Shown here: one piece after another, positions 9,324 through 18,140 of the stretch
Layout of the letters: each line of letters begins with the position of its first letter
Numbering within the stretch: the stretch's first letter is position 1
NCBI RefSeq assembly: GCF_014168535.1
Contig: NZ_CP060007.1
Coordinates: forward strand, 3,100,001-3,164,000
Source of the DNA: Lacibacter sediminis
GTDB taxonomy: Bacteria > Bacteroidota > Bacteroidia > Chitinophagales > Chitinophagaceae
Reading direction: 5' to 3'
Length of the DNA stretch: 64,000 nucleotides
Translations under genes and position numbers: made by a program
Notes under the pieces: generated by a model
The model's input: only the letters and a program-made list of their open reading frames with translations
Databases searched by the model: none
What the model was told of the DNA's origin: nothing

Positions 9324-10577
9324 ATGAAAGCTCTATTAACCCTTCTTACCGGCCTGTTTATCCTGTTGAGCACCAAGGCACAGGATATTCCTGATTCTGT
9401 TCATGCAATTCCACCTGCAGTGGATACAACGTTGCGTATCCGCAACCTGAACCCTTATTTTACATTACATGTAGACAGCTCACTCAGTTATAAACTGGAG
9501 ATCAACAAAGAGATCACTAATTATTATTGGTACCTTAAGAACTCACCTGTTGGTTTACGCATCAATAAAGACAACGGCCTGCTCACATTCAAAGCAGATA
9601 AAGCTTATTTTCTTTCCGGACGATTGAAGTATGACGTTGAATACAAAGTGCAGCTTGGCGTTCAAAATTTAAATAACCCGGTTGAAAAAGCTGATACAGT
9701 TTTTACGATCGTATTCTTTAACACAGAGATCATTCAATCGAAAATAAGACCATCGGTTTCATCAACAGTAACAGTTGACGAAGGTGATACTGCACGTTTT
9801 GTGTTGAACTGTGAGAACGGCAACTTCCCCATCGAATACATCAATTTTGAAAGCAGCATTCCGATAAAACCGGAAAACGCCATCACCAAATGCAAAGATG
9901 AATTTGTGTGGTGGATCCCGTATGATTTTGTGAAAGATAACGATAGCGGGAAAGTAAAAATATTTCGTTTGTTGTTTGTTGGCGCCGATAAATTCAGAAA
10001 CAAGGATACGGCTACAGTACGCATTATTGTAAGGGATGCAATTAACTATCCGCTGAAAAAGCAGGAATATGATAAAGTTGTTACCGATTATAACCGATAC
10101 ATCCAGCAATTAAAATTCACTTTCCGCACGCTTGATAAAAAAATTAAACATACCCGCAACAAAAGAGTTGCTTTTGATATGACTTCGTCTTCCTCAGCTT
10201 TAGCAGGAACCATTCTGAGTACATCAAAAAATGAAGAACAGAAAAATGTAGGTCGTGTGTTGCCTGCGGTTGGTGTAACCCTCGTACCCGTAAAAGAAGC
10301 TGTTGCACCAAATAAAGTAAACGATCAGAACTCTGTTTCAGTGGTGCGTACAAGTATCAGGCGATTAGAATATATTCTGCAGGAGAACGGACTGGTGAGT
10401 GAAAAGGATCCCGACATCATTACCAAAACAACAAAGCTGAAAACCGATCTCAAACAAATTCAGTTACAGCTCATCGATGTACCGCTTGAAGAGATCAACA
10501 TTGAAGACCCTAAAGATGCCAACAAATATTTCGATGATCCAAAAGTGAACAGGAAGTATCGAAACAAAAAGAAATAA
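9324..10577 (+). CDS. Secreted protein of unknown function with an Ig-like domain
   Basis: 417 residues counted from ATG 9324, which gives a clean signal peptide (MKALLTLLTG...TKAQ). Residues about 40-220 look like two beta-sandwich domains of putative Ig/cadherin type (P-V-G-L-R-I-N-K-D-N-G-L-L-T-F, a T-V-D-E-G-D-T strand, a P-Y-D-F-V-K-D-N-D loop). The remainder is helical and lysine-rich, ending KVNRKYRNKKK. A coiled-coil-like stretch lies near 250-290. No catalytic motif is seen. I do not recognise a named family. It is probably periplasmic, is monocistronic, and has a strong terminator. Confidence 0.6.
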   Translation: MKALLTLLTGLFILLSTKAQDIPDSVHAIPPAVDTTLRIRNLNPYFTLHVDSSLSYKLEINKEITNYYWYLKNSPVGLRINKDNGLLTFKADKAYFLSGRLKYDVEYKVQLGVQNLNNPVEKADTVFTIVFFNTEIIQSKIRPSVSSTVTVDEGDTARFVLNCENGNFPIEYINFESSIPIKPENAITKCKDEFVWWIPYDFVKDNDSGKVKIFRLLFVGADKFRNKDTATVRIIVRDAINYPLKKQEYDKVVTDYNRYIQQLKFTFRTLDKKIKHTRNKRVAFDMTSSSSALAGTILSTSKNEEQKNVGRVLPAVGVTLVPVKEAVAPNKVNDQNSVSVVRTSIRRLEYILQENGLVSEKDPDIITKTTKLKTDLKQIQLQLIDVPLEEINIEDPKDANKYFDDPKVNRKYRNKKK

Positions 10578-10580
10578 ATA

Positions 10581-10610
10581 AAGAAGCCGATGAACATTCA
10601 TCGGCTTCTT
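10581..10610 (+). terminator. Rho-independent terminator, bidirectional
   Basis: A 13-bp perfect stem AAGAAGCCGATGA / TCATCGGCTTCTT, loop ACAT, followed by TTATTG. It lies between convergent genes and may serve both. Confidence 0.85.
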
Positions 10611-10627
10611 TATTGTTTGTGTACATT

Positions 10628-11080
10628 TTATTTACAATCCGTCTTCCGTCTTGTATCGATCAGGTACTGCACCTTCCATACTCCATTGATCCGAACAAGT
10701 TGAAACGAGTTTACGCCGCAATGGCTGAAGGTTCCTTTCAAATAAAATTCATACGGCGTCCATACACTTGCCAACGCACCATCAATATGAACTGCTCCAA
10801 AACTTATACGTTCATCAGCATCACCTTTGTTTGATTTACCAACAAAAGATGCGAACTGACTGATGTTATCAGTACGTATCATCGTTGCCCCTTCTTTTGT
10901 ACGACTGATGGTTTGCAACACAGCCCATTCAGAGAATACATTTTTCAATGCAACTGAGTCAGCATTTTTCATCGCTGCAAATAAATTGTTAACAACAGCC
11001 TTTACAGAATCTTCGGTGCTTTGAGCAGAAGCATATGCAGCAAGCAATATTGTTAAATAAAGCGTAAGAACACATTTCAT
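10628..11080 (-). CDS. Secreted NTF2/SnoaL-like protein
   Basis: 150 residues from ATG 11080, with a signal peptide (MKCVLTLYLT...ASAQ); an upstream in-frame ATG at 11098 would add six residues and weaken it. The mature part resembles the NTF2-like (DUF4440/SnoaL) alpha+beta cone: an N-terminal helix D-S-V-K-A-V-V-N-N-L-F-A-A-M-K-N-A-D, then strands with I-D-G-A-L-A-S-V-W-T-P-Y-E-F-Y and H-C-G-V-N-S-F-Q-L-V-R-I-N-G-V-W-K-V. No activity can be assigned. It is convergent with the upstream Ig-like gene. Confidence 0.6.
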   Translation of the reverse strand: MKCVLTLYLTILLAAYASAQSTEDSVKAVVNNLFAAMKNADSVALKNVFSEWAVLQTISRTKEGATMIRTDNISQFASFVGKSNKGDADERISFGAVHIDGALASVWTPYEFYLKGTFSHCGVNSFQLVRINGVWKVQYLIDTRRKTDCK

Positions 11081-11139
11081 ACCCGTTGTTTTTGGCATTT
11101 GGCAAATAGTTTGAATTACAAGTATAAAACATACCTACT

Positions 11140-11691
11140 ATGCTAAACTTAAAATTCTACAAATGGTCAATAGCCCTGATGATGATCGTAGCAACTACTT
11201 CAGCATCGGCTCAGATATTTCCGAAAGCAGGAGATATTTTCGGCAACCGTACAAACCGCCCCGTTGTAAGACAGGATGGTAGCCGTCAATGGCCCGACGG
11301 AACAATTCAGTATCCGGATGGAACAACACGTTACCCCGATGGCGCTGTGCGTTATCCTGATGGCCGCATGAGCTATCCACGTAACCAACGCAACAATGAT
11401 TACGGATATAATAGCAACAACAACTGCAATCATCGCAATCTGCCTCCTGGCCAGGCCAAGAAGGTTTATGGTGGTCATGCAAAGGATTATGCGAAAGGAA
11501 GAGGCAAGGGTAACAAGAACGGCAATTGCAATCATCGCCACGATGATGACAGGGATTGGGACGACAGAAATGTAAGAACCTATCCGCAGCAATATCCACA
11601 GTATCCAAGTTATCCGCAACAACGATACCCAAACAACACACCGCAAAACGGTGGTAAAAGACCAAGTCGCACCAGCAACCCTAACTTATAA
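11140..11691 (+). CDS. Secreted repeat protein with YPDG-type tandem motif
   Basis: A 183-residue secreted protein with a signal peptide to about residue 24 (ASA-Q). Residues about 45-80 are a short tandem repeat with period 7: WPDGTIQ, YPDGTTR, YPDGAVR, YPDGRMS. A Gly/Lys/His-rich basic stretch follows (P-P-G-Q-A-K-K-V-Y-G, then H-D-D-D-R-D-W-D-D), then a Pro/Tyr/Gln-rich low-complexity C-terminus. The repeat recalls MORN-like strands but is shorter. No family is recognised. A very strong terminator follows. Confidence 0.6.
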   Translation: MLNLKFYKWSIALMMIVATTSASAQIFPKAGDIFGNRTNRPVVRQDGSRQWPDGTIQYPDGTTRYPDGAVRYPDGRMSYPRNQRNNDYGYNSNNNCNHRNLPPGQAKKVYGGHAKDYAKGRGKGNKNGNCNHRHDDDRDWDDRNVRTYPQQYPQYPSYPQQRYPNNTPQNGGKRPSRTSNPNL

Positions 11692-11717
11692 TTAGTAAGT
11701 AGTAGCAATTGAAATAA

Positions 11718-11751
11718 AAAAGCCCCCCGATAAATACATCGGGGGGCTTTT
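11718..11751. terminator. Strong bidirectional terminator
   Basis: A 14-bp perfect stem AAAAGCCCCCCGAT / ATCGGGGGGCTTTT with loop AAATAC, flanked by A and T runs. It lies between the convergent YPDG gene and speA. Confidence 0.9.
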
Positions 11752-11769
11752 GCTTTATCTGTTGTTTGA

Positions 11770-13221
11770 TTAGTATCCCAATATCTTCAGCATACTTTGT
11801 GCCGTTTGTTCTTTTGCATACACCCAATCAACCAGTTTACCATTCTTGTCGTGCCCGACAATGATATGCTTCGGCGAAGGGATCATACAGTGCTTAATAC
11901 CACCATAACCGCTGATCTGATCCTGGTAGGCACCAGTATGGAAGAAGCCGACATACAAAGGCTCAGCAGCACTGTCGCCATTTAATTTGGGCAGAAACAC
12001 TTCATTGATATGCTCCTCTGAATCATAATAATCATGACTGTCGCAGGTAATGCCACCAAGCACCACACGCTGGTAATCATTATCCCATTTATTGATCGGC
12101 AACATCAGGAACTTTTCACCAATACCCCAGGTATCAGGCAACGTAGTAATGAATGATGAATCGATCATGTACCAGTTCTCACGGTCGTTCTGTGTTTTCT
12201 GTGCAAGCACAGAATAGATATGCGCCATGCTCTCTCCCACTGTAAAACTTCCGAACTCTGTATAAATATTTGGCATTGGTACACCGGCTTTCTTACAGGT
12301 CTTTTTGATTGTGGCTACAATTTCGTTGATCATGAATTGATAGTCGTACTCAAAACCAAGCGAGTGCTTAATCGGAAATCCGCCGCCGATATTGATTGAA
12401 TCTAACTCAGGGCAGATCTTCTTCAACTGGCAATACAGGTTCACCACTTTATTCAACTCACTCCAGTAATAAATATCATCTTTAATTCCTTTGTTCAAAA
12501 AGATGTGCAGCATCTTCAACTGGAAACGGTCTTCATTTCCTTCGATCTTATCAACATAAAACTCGAGAATATCTCTTGCACGAATGCCAAGACGAGACGT
12601 ATAGAAAGGAAAGTTCGGTTCTTCTTCTGCAGCTACACGAATACCTACTTTAAAAGGCACTTTCACTGTTTTCTTATACTGCTGTAATTCTTCCTTGTTA
12701 TCCAGAATAGGTGTAACGTTTTTGAAACCGGTATTCAGCAATTTGGCGATACGTGTGATATAACTCTTTTGTTTATATCCGTTACAAATGATCTGTATAT
12801 CCTTCGTGATCTTTTTCTTTTGATATAGCTTGTTGATGATTTCAATATCGTAAGCAAACGAAGTTTCAAGATGCACTTCATTTTTTAATGTTTCTTCCAC
12901 TACAAAAGAGAAGTGACTGCTCTTGGTACAATAGCAATAAAAATATTTGCCTTCGTACCTGTGCTTTTTAAAAGCGGTATCGAACATCTTCTTCGCCTTT
13001 TTGATCTGCATACCGATCTTTGGCAGATAAGTCAGCTTCATGGGCGTACCATACTTATCGATCAGGGCCTTGAGATCAAGATGGTTAAACTGCAGGTAAC
13101 CGTTTTGTAAATGAAAATCTTCTTGCGGGAAGTTAAATGTTTGATGCACCAGGTCGGTGTACGTTTGGTTGGTCAGTTGATAACTACGTGGGTCGTTTGT
13201 CACCTTTAAAATTTTGCACAA
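11770..13221 (-). CDS. speA: Arginine decarboxylase (fold III, PLP-dependent), Bacteroidota type
   Basis: Converts arginine to agmatine in polyamine synthesis. 483 residues with the alanine-racemase-like PLP barrel. Lys100 (Y-C-Y-C-T-K-S-S) is the Schiff-base lysine, G-G-G-F-P at 279-283 binds the phosphate, and C393-D-S-H-D is the catalytic cysteine motif that completes the dimer active site. The N-terminal Y-T-D-L-V-H-Q-T-F-N-F-P-Q matches what I recall of Bacteroidota SpeA proteins. No ATG is available near the N-terminus: the start is either TTG at 13221 or GTG at 13203. A strong terminator follows; no other polyamine genes are adjacent. Diaminopimelate or ornithine decarboxylase are the alternatives, less likely on length and N-terminus. 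Confidence 0.85.
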   Translation of the reverse strand: MCKILKVTNDPRSYQLTNQTYTDLVHQTFNFPQEDFHLQNGYLQFNHLDLKALIDKYGTPMKLTYLPKIGMQIKKAKKMFDTAFKKHRYEGKYFYCYCTKSSHFSFVVEETLKNEVHLETSFAYDIEIINKLYQKKKITKDIQIICNGYKQKSYITRIAKLLNTGFKNVTPILDNKEELQQYKKTVKVPFKVGIRVAAEEEPNFPFYTSRLGIRARDILEFYVDKIEGNEDRFQLKMLHIFLNKGIKDDIYYWSELNKVVNLYCQLKKICPELDSINIGGGFPIKHSLGFEYDYQFMINEIVATIKKTCKKAGVPMPNIYTEFGSFTVGESMAHIYSVLAQKTQNDRENWYMIDSSFITTLPDTWGIGEKFLMLPINKWDNDYQRVVLGGITCDSHDYYDSEEHINEVFLPKLNGDSAAEPLYVGFFHTGAYQDQISGYGGIKHCMIPSPKHIIVGHDKNGKLVDWVYAKEQTAQSMLKILGY

Positions 13222-13325
13222 ACTTATTGTAAAAATAAATGCTGGGGGATGAAGATTTTTGAGAGCTACGAAGACAAGGAGAAGAAGCCCTCAGTTATGA
13301 GCCGTTATTAGCTGGCGAAAACAAA

Positions 13326-13351
13326 AAGCCCCAACATTTCTGTCGGGGCTT
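13326..13351 (-). terminator. Terminator of rpmI-rplT
   Basis: Minus-strand AAGCCCCGACA / TGTTGGGGCTT with loop GAAA (one G-U pair), then TTTTTGT. It lies 20 bases after the rplT stop codon. Confidence 0.9.
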
Positions 13352-13370
13352 CGTATAAATCAGTTGATGA

Positions 13371-13715
13371 TTATTTTACTGATGCAACCAGTTGCTTAAA
13401 GCTTTCCGGTTCGTTCATCGCTAAGTCAGCAAGGATCTTACGGTCAAGATCAATGTTTTTTGCTTTCAGCTTGTTGATGAATACAGAGTAAGTCAATCCT
13501 TCTTCTCTTACTGCTGCGTTGATACGTGCGATCCAAAGTGCACGGTATTCACGCTTCTTGAGTTTACGACCAACATAACTGTAGGTCATACCTTTTTCAA
13601 CTACGTTTTTGGCAACGGTATAAACGTTTTTACGTTTGCCATAAAAGCCTTTGGCTTGTTTGAGAATTCTTTTGCGGCGCTGCTTCGATGCAACTGCGTT
13701 TACTGAACGGGGCAT
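13371..13715 (-). CDS. rplT: 50S ribosomal protein L20
   Basis: 114 residues, full length. N-terminal [16 protein letters not shown] and the body motifs [10 protein letters not shown] and [11 protein letters not shown] are diagnostic (here [12 protein letters not shown]). It binds 23S rRNA early in large-subunit assembly and represses its own operon in other bacteria. It is the last gene of the unit, 44 bases after rpmI. Confidence 0.98.
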   Translation of the reverse strand: MPRSVNAVASKQRRKRILKQAKGFYGKRKNVYTVAKNVVEKGMTYSYVGRKLKKREYRALWIARINAAVREEGLTYSVFINKLKAKNIDLDRKILADLAMNEPESFKQLVASVK

Positions 13716-13759
13716 ATCTTAATGTTTTTAAATTATAAATTAGTGTTTACAGCTGCATC

Positions 13760-13957
13760 TTATTTAAGACGCAATAAACGTTTTACAAAATGTACATGAG
13801 ATTGTGCTACTTCTCCGTCCATACGCATGTTACGCTTACGTTTCTTTGATTTCTTTGTGAGGATGTGACGTTTGAAACTCTTCTGATGCATGATCTTACC
13901 GGTGCCGGTTACTTTAAACCTTTTTTTGGCACTTGAGTTCGTTTTTACCTTTGGCAT
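13760..13957 (-). CDS. rpmI: 50S ribosomal protein L35
   Basis: 65 residues from ATG 13957 ([20 protein letters not shown]...), the normal start and length; a longer open frame reaching 14011 is not conserved. It is basic, with the K-S-K-K-R-K-R-N repeat typical of L35. It is followed by rplT. Its own -7 box lies at 14066-14073. Confidence 0.97.
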   Translation of the reverse strand: MPKVKTNSSAKKRFKVTGTGKIMHQKSFKRHILTKKSKKRKRNMRMDGEVAQSHVHFVKRLLRLK

Positions 13958-14065
13958 TTGAATGCTCTTTAAGAATGATACCCTGCTGGCGGCTCTGCAC
14001 AGGCAGAACACTTAGGGGGCCGTTTGGGCAATACCGGCTGTTTTCAGCCTCCCGATTTGGGAGCG

Positions 14066-14073
14066 CAAATGTA
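14066..14073 (-). promoter_or_regulatory. -7 box for rpmI-rplT and leader
   Basis: TACATTTG on the minus strand, 108 bases before the rpmI ATG. The leader (13958-14060) is GC-rich and can form local stems, so an autoregulatory leader is possible but unproven. Confidence 0.5.
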
Positions 14074-14120
14074 GGAAATAACTGCTTAAAAGAAGGGATT
14101 GGGGGTAGTTTTTTTGTGGT

Positions 14121-14205
14121 TGCTCGCAAAGAACGCAAAGTTGCAAAGACGCAAAGGCAGCTTGTTCCTTGTCCCTTGTGCCTTGTTCCTTTCTTCTTGT
14201 GCCTT
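14121..14205. repeat. Low-complexity intergenic repeats between infC and rpmI
   Basis: Bases 14121-14157 repeat the unit (A)CGCAAAG four times with drift. Bases 14161-14205 repeat CTTGTTCCTTGTCCC-like blocks. Neither is coding. Confidence 0.7.
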
Positions 14206-14219
14206 ATTACTCAATGAAA

Positions 14220-14244
14220 AAACCGCCTATTTCGAAGGCGGTTT
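14220..14244 (-). terminator. Terminator directly after infC
   Basis: Minus-strand stem AAACCGCCT / AGGCGGTTT with a 7-base loop, then TTTTTTCATT. It separates thrS-infC from rpmI-rplT. Confidence 0.88.
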
Positions 14245-14250
14245 CTGCTA

Positions 14251-14829
14251 TTATTCAGCGTTTTCTTTCTTTTTCTTCGCCGTTCTTGGCGCAATGATCA
14301 TCAGCATCCGCTTTCCTTCCAGTTTTGGAAATCCTTCAACCTGGCCCGCATCTTTCAGGCGCTCTGCAAATTTCAGCAGCACCAGCTCTCCTCTTTCCTT
14401 AAACTGGATGGCACGACCCTTAAATTGTACATAAGCCTTCACCTTATTGCCTTCTTTGAGGAAGTTTTCGGCGTGCTTTGCTTTAAAATCAAAGTCGTGG
14501 TCGTCCGTATTTGGTGTAAAACGAATTTCTTTCAGTTCAGCCGACTTACTCTTCGACTTCATTTCCTTTTCCTTCTTCTTCTTCTCGTAAAGGAATTTAT
14601 TGTAGTCGATTGCTTTACAAACAGGCGGAACCGCCTGCGGAGAGATCTCCACCAGGTCTAAACCTAAGTCTTGTGCAATTTGTAATGCTTTCTGAGTTGG
14701 GTAAACGCCCACCTCAATATTATCACCAACCAGGCGTACTTCCGGTACACGGATCATGTGGTTGATGCGATGTTCTGGCTCTTTACGGGGAATAAAACGT
14801 CCCCTCGGAGGTCTTTGTGGAAATGCCAT
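14251..14829 (-). CDS. infC: Translation initiation factor IF-3
   Basis: 192 residues. The N-domain starts at about residue 17 (E-H-R-I-N-H-M-I-R-V-P-E-V-R-L-V-G), the linker is lysine-rich (Y-E-K-K-K-K-E-K-E), and the C-domain carries K-E-I-R-F-T-P-N-T-D-D-H-D-F and V-K-A-Y-V-Q-F-K-G-R. It binds the 30S subunit and checks start-codon choice. The start is ATG here (14829), not the AUU used in Escherichia coli, so the usual AUU self-regulation does not apply. It lies 84 bases after thrS and ends in an immediate terminator. Confidence 0.97.
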   Translation of the reverse strand: MAFPQRPPRGRFIPRKEPEHRINHMIRVPEVRLVGDNIEVGVYPTQKALQIAQDLGLDLVEISPQAVPPVCKAIDYNKFLYEKKKKEKEMKSKSKSAELKEIRFTPNTDDHDFDFKAKHAENFLKEGNKVKAYVQFKGRAIQFKERGELVLLKFAERLKDAGQVEGFPKLEGKRMLMIIAPRTAKKKKENAE

Positions 14830-14913
14830 ATTAATTCTGCTTCCATACCCCTTTCAGGAAGCAACTGTTCATTTGTGTTTATAATTCTCTTCAGGGGCAG
14901 AAGAGAAATAAAA

Positions 14914-16845
14914 TTATTCTGATTTTCTTTCTTTGATCTCAAGTGTGGCAGCAGCAATAAATTCATCTGCATCAAACACACCTGCATCACCTTTACCTTG
15001 TTTACGAACCGCTACTTTTCCTTCGTTCACCTCTTTCTCACCCACCACCAGCATATAAGGAACTCTTGCCAGCTCGGTATCCCTGATCTTCTTTCCTATT
15101 TTTTCGCTGCGGTCGTCAATCTCAGCACGAATATCTGCTTTTTTCAGTTTATTCAACAGGGTTTTTGCATAATCCATGAACTTATCACTGATCGGCAGAA
15201 TTTTCACCTGCAAAGGTGCCAGCCATAACGGGAATTTGCCCGCATAATGCTCCAGCAAAAAGCCAATGAAACGTTCGTGGGTACCAAGCGGTGCACGGTG
15301 AATGATCAATGGCACTTCCGGTTGGTTGCTTTGATTGGTGAACGACAGTTTGAATTTGTTACCGCTGTTGAAATCGACCTGGTTGGTGGCCAATGTAAAC
15401 TCACGGCCAATAATGCTCCAGATCTGTACATCGATCTTCGGTCCATAGAATGCCGCTTCATCCTGCACTTCAATGAAGGGAATATTTGATTCGATGAGCA
15501 CTCTGCGTACCATCGCTTCTGTTTCCTGCCACAGTTCGGGTTCGTTCACATATTTCTGACCCAGCTTAGCAGGATCATGCAAACTCAGACGCATCACATA
15601 TTTATCTACGCCAAATATCTTGAAATACTTCAGGTACATATCATTCACCGCACGGAACTCATCGGCAAACTGATCACGGTTGCAATAGATATGCGCATCG
15701 TTCATGTGCAAACAACGTACACGCATCAAACCAAACAACTCCCCACTCTGCTCATAACGGTAACAGGTACCGTATTCGGCAATGCGGTACGGAAGATCTT
15801 TATAGCTCTTTGGCTCAGCATCAAATATTTTATGATGATGCGGACAGTTCATCGCCTTGAGATAATATTTCTCGCCATCCATTTCCATTGGAGGAAACAT
15901 ACTATCTGCATAATACGGCAAGTGACCACTGGTGAGGTACATGCTTTCTTTTGCGATATGCGGCGTAACCACACGCTTGTAACCTGCTGCTCCTTCGGTT
16001 TCTTTTGCCAGTTTTTCCAGCTCTTCGATAATGATGGTTCCGTTGGGCATCCATAAAGGCAAACCCTGACCCACATCATCATCCATGGTGTAGATACCCA
16101 GTTCCTTACCCAACTTACGGTGATCCCTTTTCTTTGCTTCTTCCAGCATCGCCAGGTATTCATCCAGTTCTTTTTGTGACGGGAAGGTTACACCATACAC
16201 ACGTGTAAGCTGTTTATTTTTTTCATCGCCTTTCCAATAGGCACCGGCAATAGAAGTTAATTTGATTGCTTTGATAAAACCGGTGTGCGGAATATGTGGC
16301 CCACGACACAGATCGGTAAACTCACCTTGAGAATACAAGGTAATACCACCATCTTCAAGGTTCTGCAACAGATCGAGTTTATATTCATCGCCCTTTTCAG
16401 AAAAATAAGCAACGGCATCCTGTTTGGAAATTTCTTTGCGCTGGTAAGGACTGTTCTTCTTCGCCAGTTCATTCATCTTCTTTTCCAGTATCCCCAGGTC
16501 TTCCTCGTTCATCTTCTTATCGCCTAAGTCCATATCATAATAAAACCCTTTCTCCAAAGCCGGACCTACCCAGAATTTCACACCCGGGAATAAGCTTTCA
16601 ACAGCTTCCGCCATTAAATGGGCGCTGCTATGCCAAAACGTGTTCTTTCCTTCAGCATCATCCCACGTCAACAGTTTCAAAGAAGAATCGTTGTTAATGG
16701 GGCGTGTGAGATCCCACACCTGTCCGTTAACATTTGCGGCCAACACTTTTCTTGCTAATCCTTCGCTGATTGATTTGGCGATGTCGAGGGCTGATGCACC
16801 TTGCTCATACTCCCTTACTGCGCCATCGGGAAAACTGATCTTCAT
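14914..16845 (-). CDS. thrS: Threonyl-tRNA synthetase
   Basis: 643 residues, full length, class II synthetase. Domains in order: TGS (about 1-62), the editing SAD domain (H-S-S-A-H-L-M at about 72-78; the second metal motif around the D-L-C-R-G-P-H-I-P segment), the catalytic core with the zinc cysteine in A-M-N-C-P-H-H-H and motif 2 around Y-R-Y-E-Q-S-G-E, motif 3 with H-R-A-P-L-G-T-H-E-R, and the anticodon-binding domain ending in a lysine-rich tail. It is first in the minus-strand unit thrS-infC. A TACCTTTG -7 box lies 26 bases upstream. No T-box is seen. Confidence 0.98.
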   Translation of the reverse strand: MKISFPDGAVREYEQGASALDIAKSISEGLARKVLAANVNGQVWDLTRPINNDSSLKLLTWDDAEGKNTFWHSSAHLMAEAVESLFPGVKFWVGPALEKGFYYDMDLGDKKMNEEDLGILEKKMNELAKKNSPYQRKEISKQDAVAYFSEKGDEYKLDLLQNLEDGGITLYSQGEFTDLCRGPHIPHTGFIKAIKLTSIAGAYWKGDEKNKQLTRVYGVTFPSQKELDEYLAMLEEAKKRDHRKLGKELGIYTMDDDVGQGLPLWMPNGTIIIEELEKLAKETEGAAGYKRVVTPHIAKESMYLTSGHLPYYADSMFPPMEMDGEKYYLKAMNCPHHHKIFDAEPKSYKDLPYRIAEYGTCYRYEQSGELFGLMRVRCLHMNDAHIYCNRDQFADEFRAVNDMYLKYFKIFGVDKYVMRLSLHDPAKLGQKYVNEPELWQETEAMVRRVLIESNIPFIEVQDEAAFYGPKIDVQIWSIIGREFTLATNQVDFNSGNKFKLSFTNQSNQPEVPLIIHRAPLGTHERFIGFLLEHYAGKFPLWLAPLQVKILPISDKFMDYAKTLLNKLKKADIRAEIDDRSEKIGKKIRDTELARVPYMLVVGEKEVNEGKVAVRKQGKGDAGVFDADEFIAAATLEIKERKSE

Positions 16846-16871
16846 GAACTTCGTTTGATTTTTTAGGTGGA

Positions 16872-16879
16872 CAAAGGTA
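16872..16879 (-). promoter_or_regulatory. -7 box for thrS-infC
   Basis: TACCTTTG on the minus strand, 26 bases before the thrS ATG. Confidence 0.65.
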
Positions 16880-16983
16880 ACGAATCATTGCTGAAGGAAA
16901 ATTAACAAAGCCTTTCGCCTGCCCTTTTTTTTCAAATGTGTAATTTGCGGAAGTATTGAACAGAACTTACATTCAAGAAACAC

Positions 16984-18027
16984 ATGAAGAAGATTCTTTT
17001 ACTGGCTTTCCTATTTTGTTCTGCAAACCTGTTTGCCCAAAAATACAGTGGACAATGGAGCGGCAGCTTTGATGCCAAAGGCGAACCCGGAGGATCACGC
17101 ACGGAGTATTTCCTGGAACTTGAAGTAAACGGCACAAAAGTAGAAGGAACCTCTACCACCTACTTCATTATTGAAGGCAAACGTTTTTATACCATCTGCG
17201 CCATTGAAGGCAATCTCGATCCACGCAGCAAAACCATTACTGCCAAAGAAGTAAAACGTGTAAAGGCGAATACACCCCAATGGTTCAAAGATTGTTTCCA
17301 GGTGCACACACTCACTTATTTTAAGAAAGGCGATACTGAAGAACTGGAAGGGAACTGGAAAGGTGCACGTGATGAAGATAAATGCGGCATGGGCACAACG
17401 GTGCTTTCACGTAAGCAATTGGTGAAAAACATCATCACTACACCGCCGGCGCAAAATAATAATACCGTACGTACCAATCCGAAGCCTGCTCCGGCACAAC
17501 AAAAGCCAACAACAAAACCAACCACTCCGCCAAAAGAGAAACCGGAAGTTGTAAAAACACAACCGAAGAAAGAAACGCCTGTTACAACAGGTCCGGCAAT
17601 TACGAAAGTGGACAATCAAACAGAAACAAAAACAAACGCTGAAGTAAAAGCAAATATTCCTGCACCTAAACTGCCGAATGGTTTAGAGAAACGTGAAAGC
17701 AAAGTGTTTGAAACAATACCCATTGAAGAAGAAGAGATCACCGTGAATTTGTATGATAATGCAGAGATCGATGGAGATATTATTACGGTGTTATTCAATG
17801 GTGAAGTTGTTGTATCGCAAAAAACACTGAGCGATAAACCCATTGTTGTAAAACTGAAAGCAATACGTGGACGAGATAATACACTCACCATGTATGCAGA
17901 AAACCAAGGACGCATACCACCCAACACCGCTATTATGCGTGTGCAAAACGGCGAACAATACCACAAAGTATTTTTAAGTGCCGATGATAAGAAGAATGGC
18001 AGCGTGGTGTTTCGGTTTAAGAGTTGA
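16984..18027 (+). CDS. Secreted two-domain protein of unknown function with Pro/Thr/Lys linker
   Basis: A 347-residue protein with a signal peptide (about 1-18, LFAQ). The N-terminal domain (20-145) is a beta-barrel-like module (Y-S-G-Q-W-S-G-S-F, V-N-G-T-K-V-E-G-T-S) with three cysteines, resembling lipocalin-like folds. A Pro/Thr/Lys-rich linker spans about 155-235. The C-terminal domain (250-347) has N-L-Y-D-N-A-E-I-D-G-D and G-R-D-N-T-L-T-M-Y-A-E-N-Q-G-R-I-P-P-N-T-A, a pattern common in secreted Bacteroidota proteins. No enzymatic motif is seen. It is a single gene with a terminator. Confidence 0.6.
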   Translation: MKKILLLAFLFCSANLFAQKYSGQWSGSFDAKGEPGGSRTEYFLELEVNGTKVEGTSTTYFIIEGKRFYTICAIEGNLDPRSKTITAKEVKRVKANTPQWFKDCFQVHTLTYFKKGDTEELEGNWKGARDEDKCGMGTTVLSRKQLVKNIITTPPAQNNNTVRTNPKPAPAQQKPTTKPTTPPKEKPEVVKTQPKKETPVTTGPAITKVDNQTETKTNAEVKANIPAPKLPNGLEKRESKVFETIPIEEEEITVNLYDNAEIDGDIITVLFNGEVVVSQKTLSDKPIVVKLKAIRGRDNTLTMYAENQGRIPPNTAIMRVQNGEQYHKVFLSADDKKNGSVVFRFKS

Positions 18028-18048
18028 TGCGATAATAAAAATAATTCA

Positions 18049-18070
18049 AGCCACTACTTTTGCAGTGGCT
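18049..18070 (+). terminator. Terminator of the secreted two-domain gene
   Basis: AGCCACT / AGTGGCT with an 8-base loop, then TTTTTG. Confidence 0.8.
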
Positions 18071-18140
18071 TTTTGTTTTTAGCATAATTATTTATCTATA
18101 ATACTTTAACAACTCAAGTAAAAAGAAAAGTAAAAAAATA

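Noticed and set aside
11195..11665. Two overlapping minus-strand frames of 148 and 156 codons
   Set aside because: They are shadows of the YPDG-repeat gene on the plus strand, Cys/His/Tyr-rich in a way that mirrors its codons, with no start context.
13914..14434. Open frames opposite and around rpmI/infC
   Set aside because: Shadows of infC and of low-complexity repeats; compositional, no family match.
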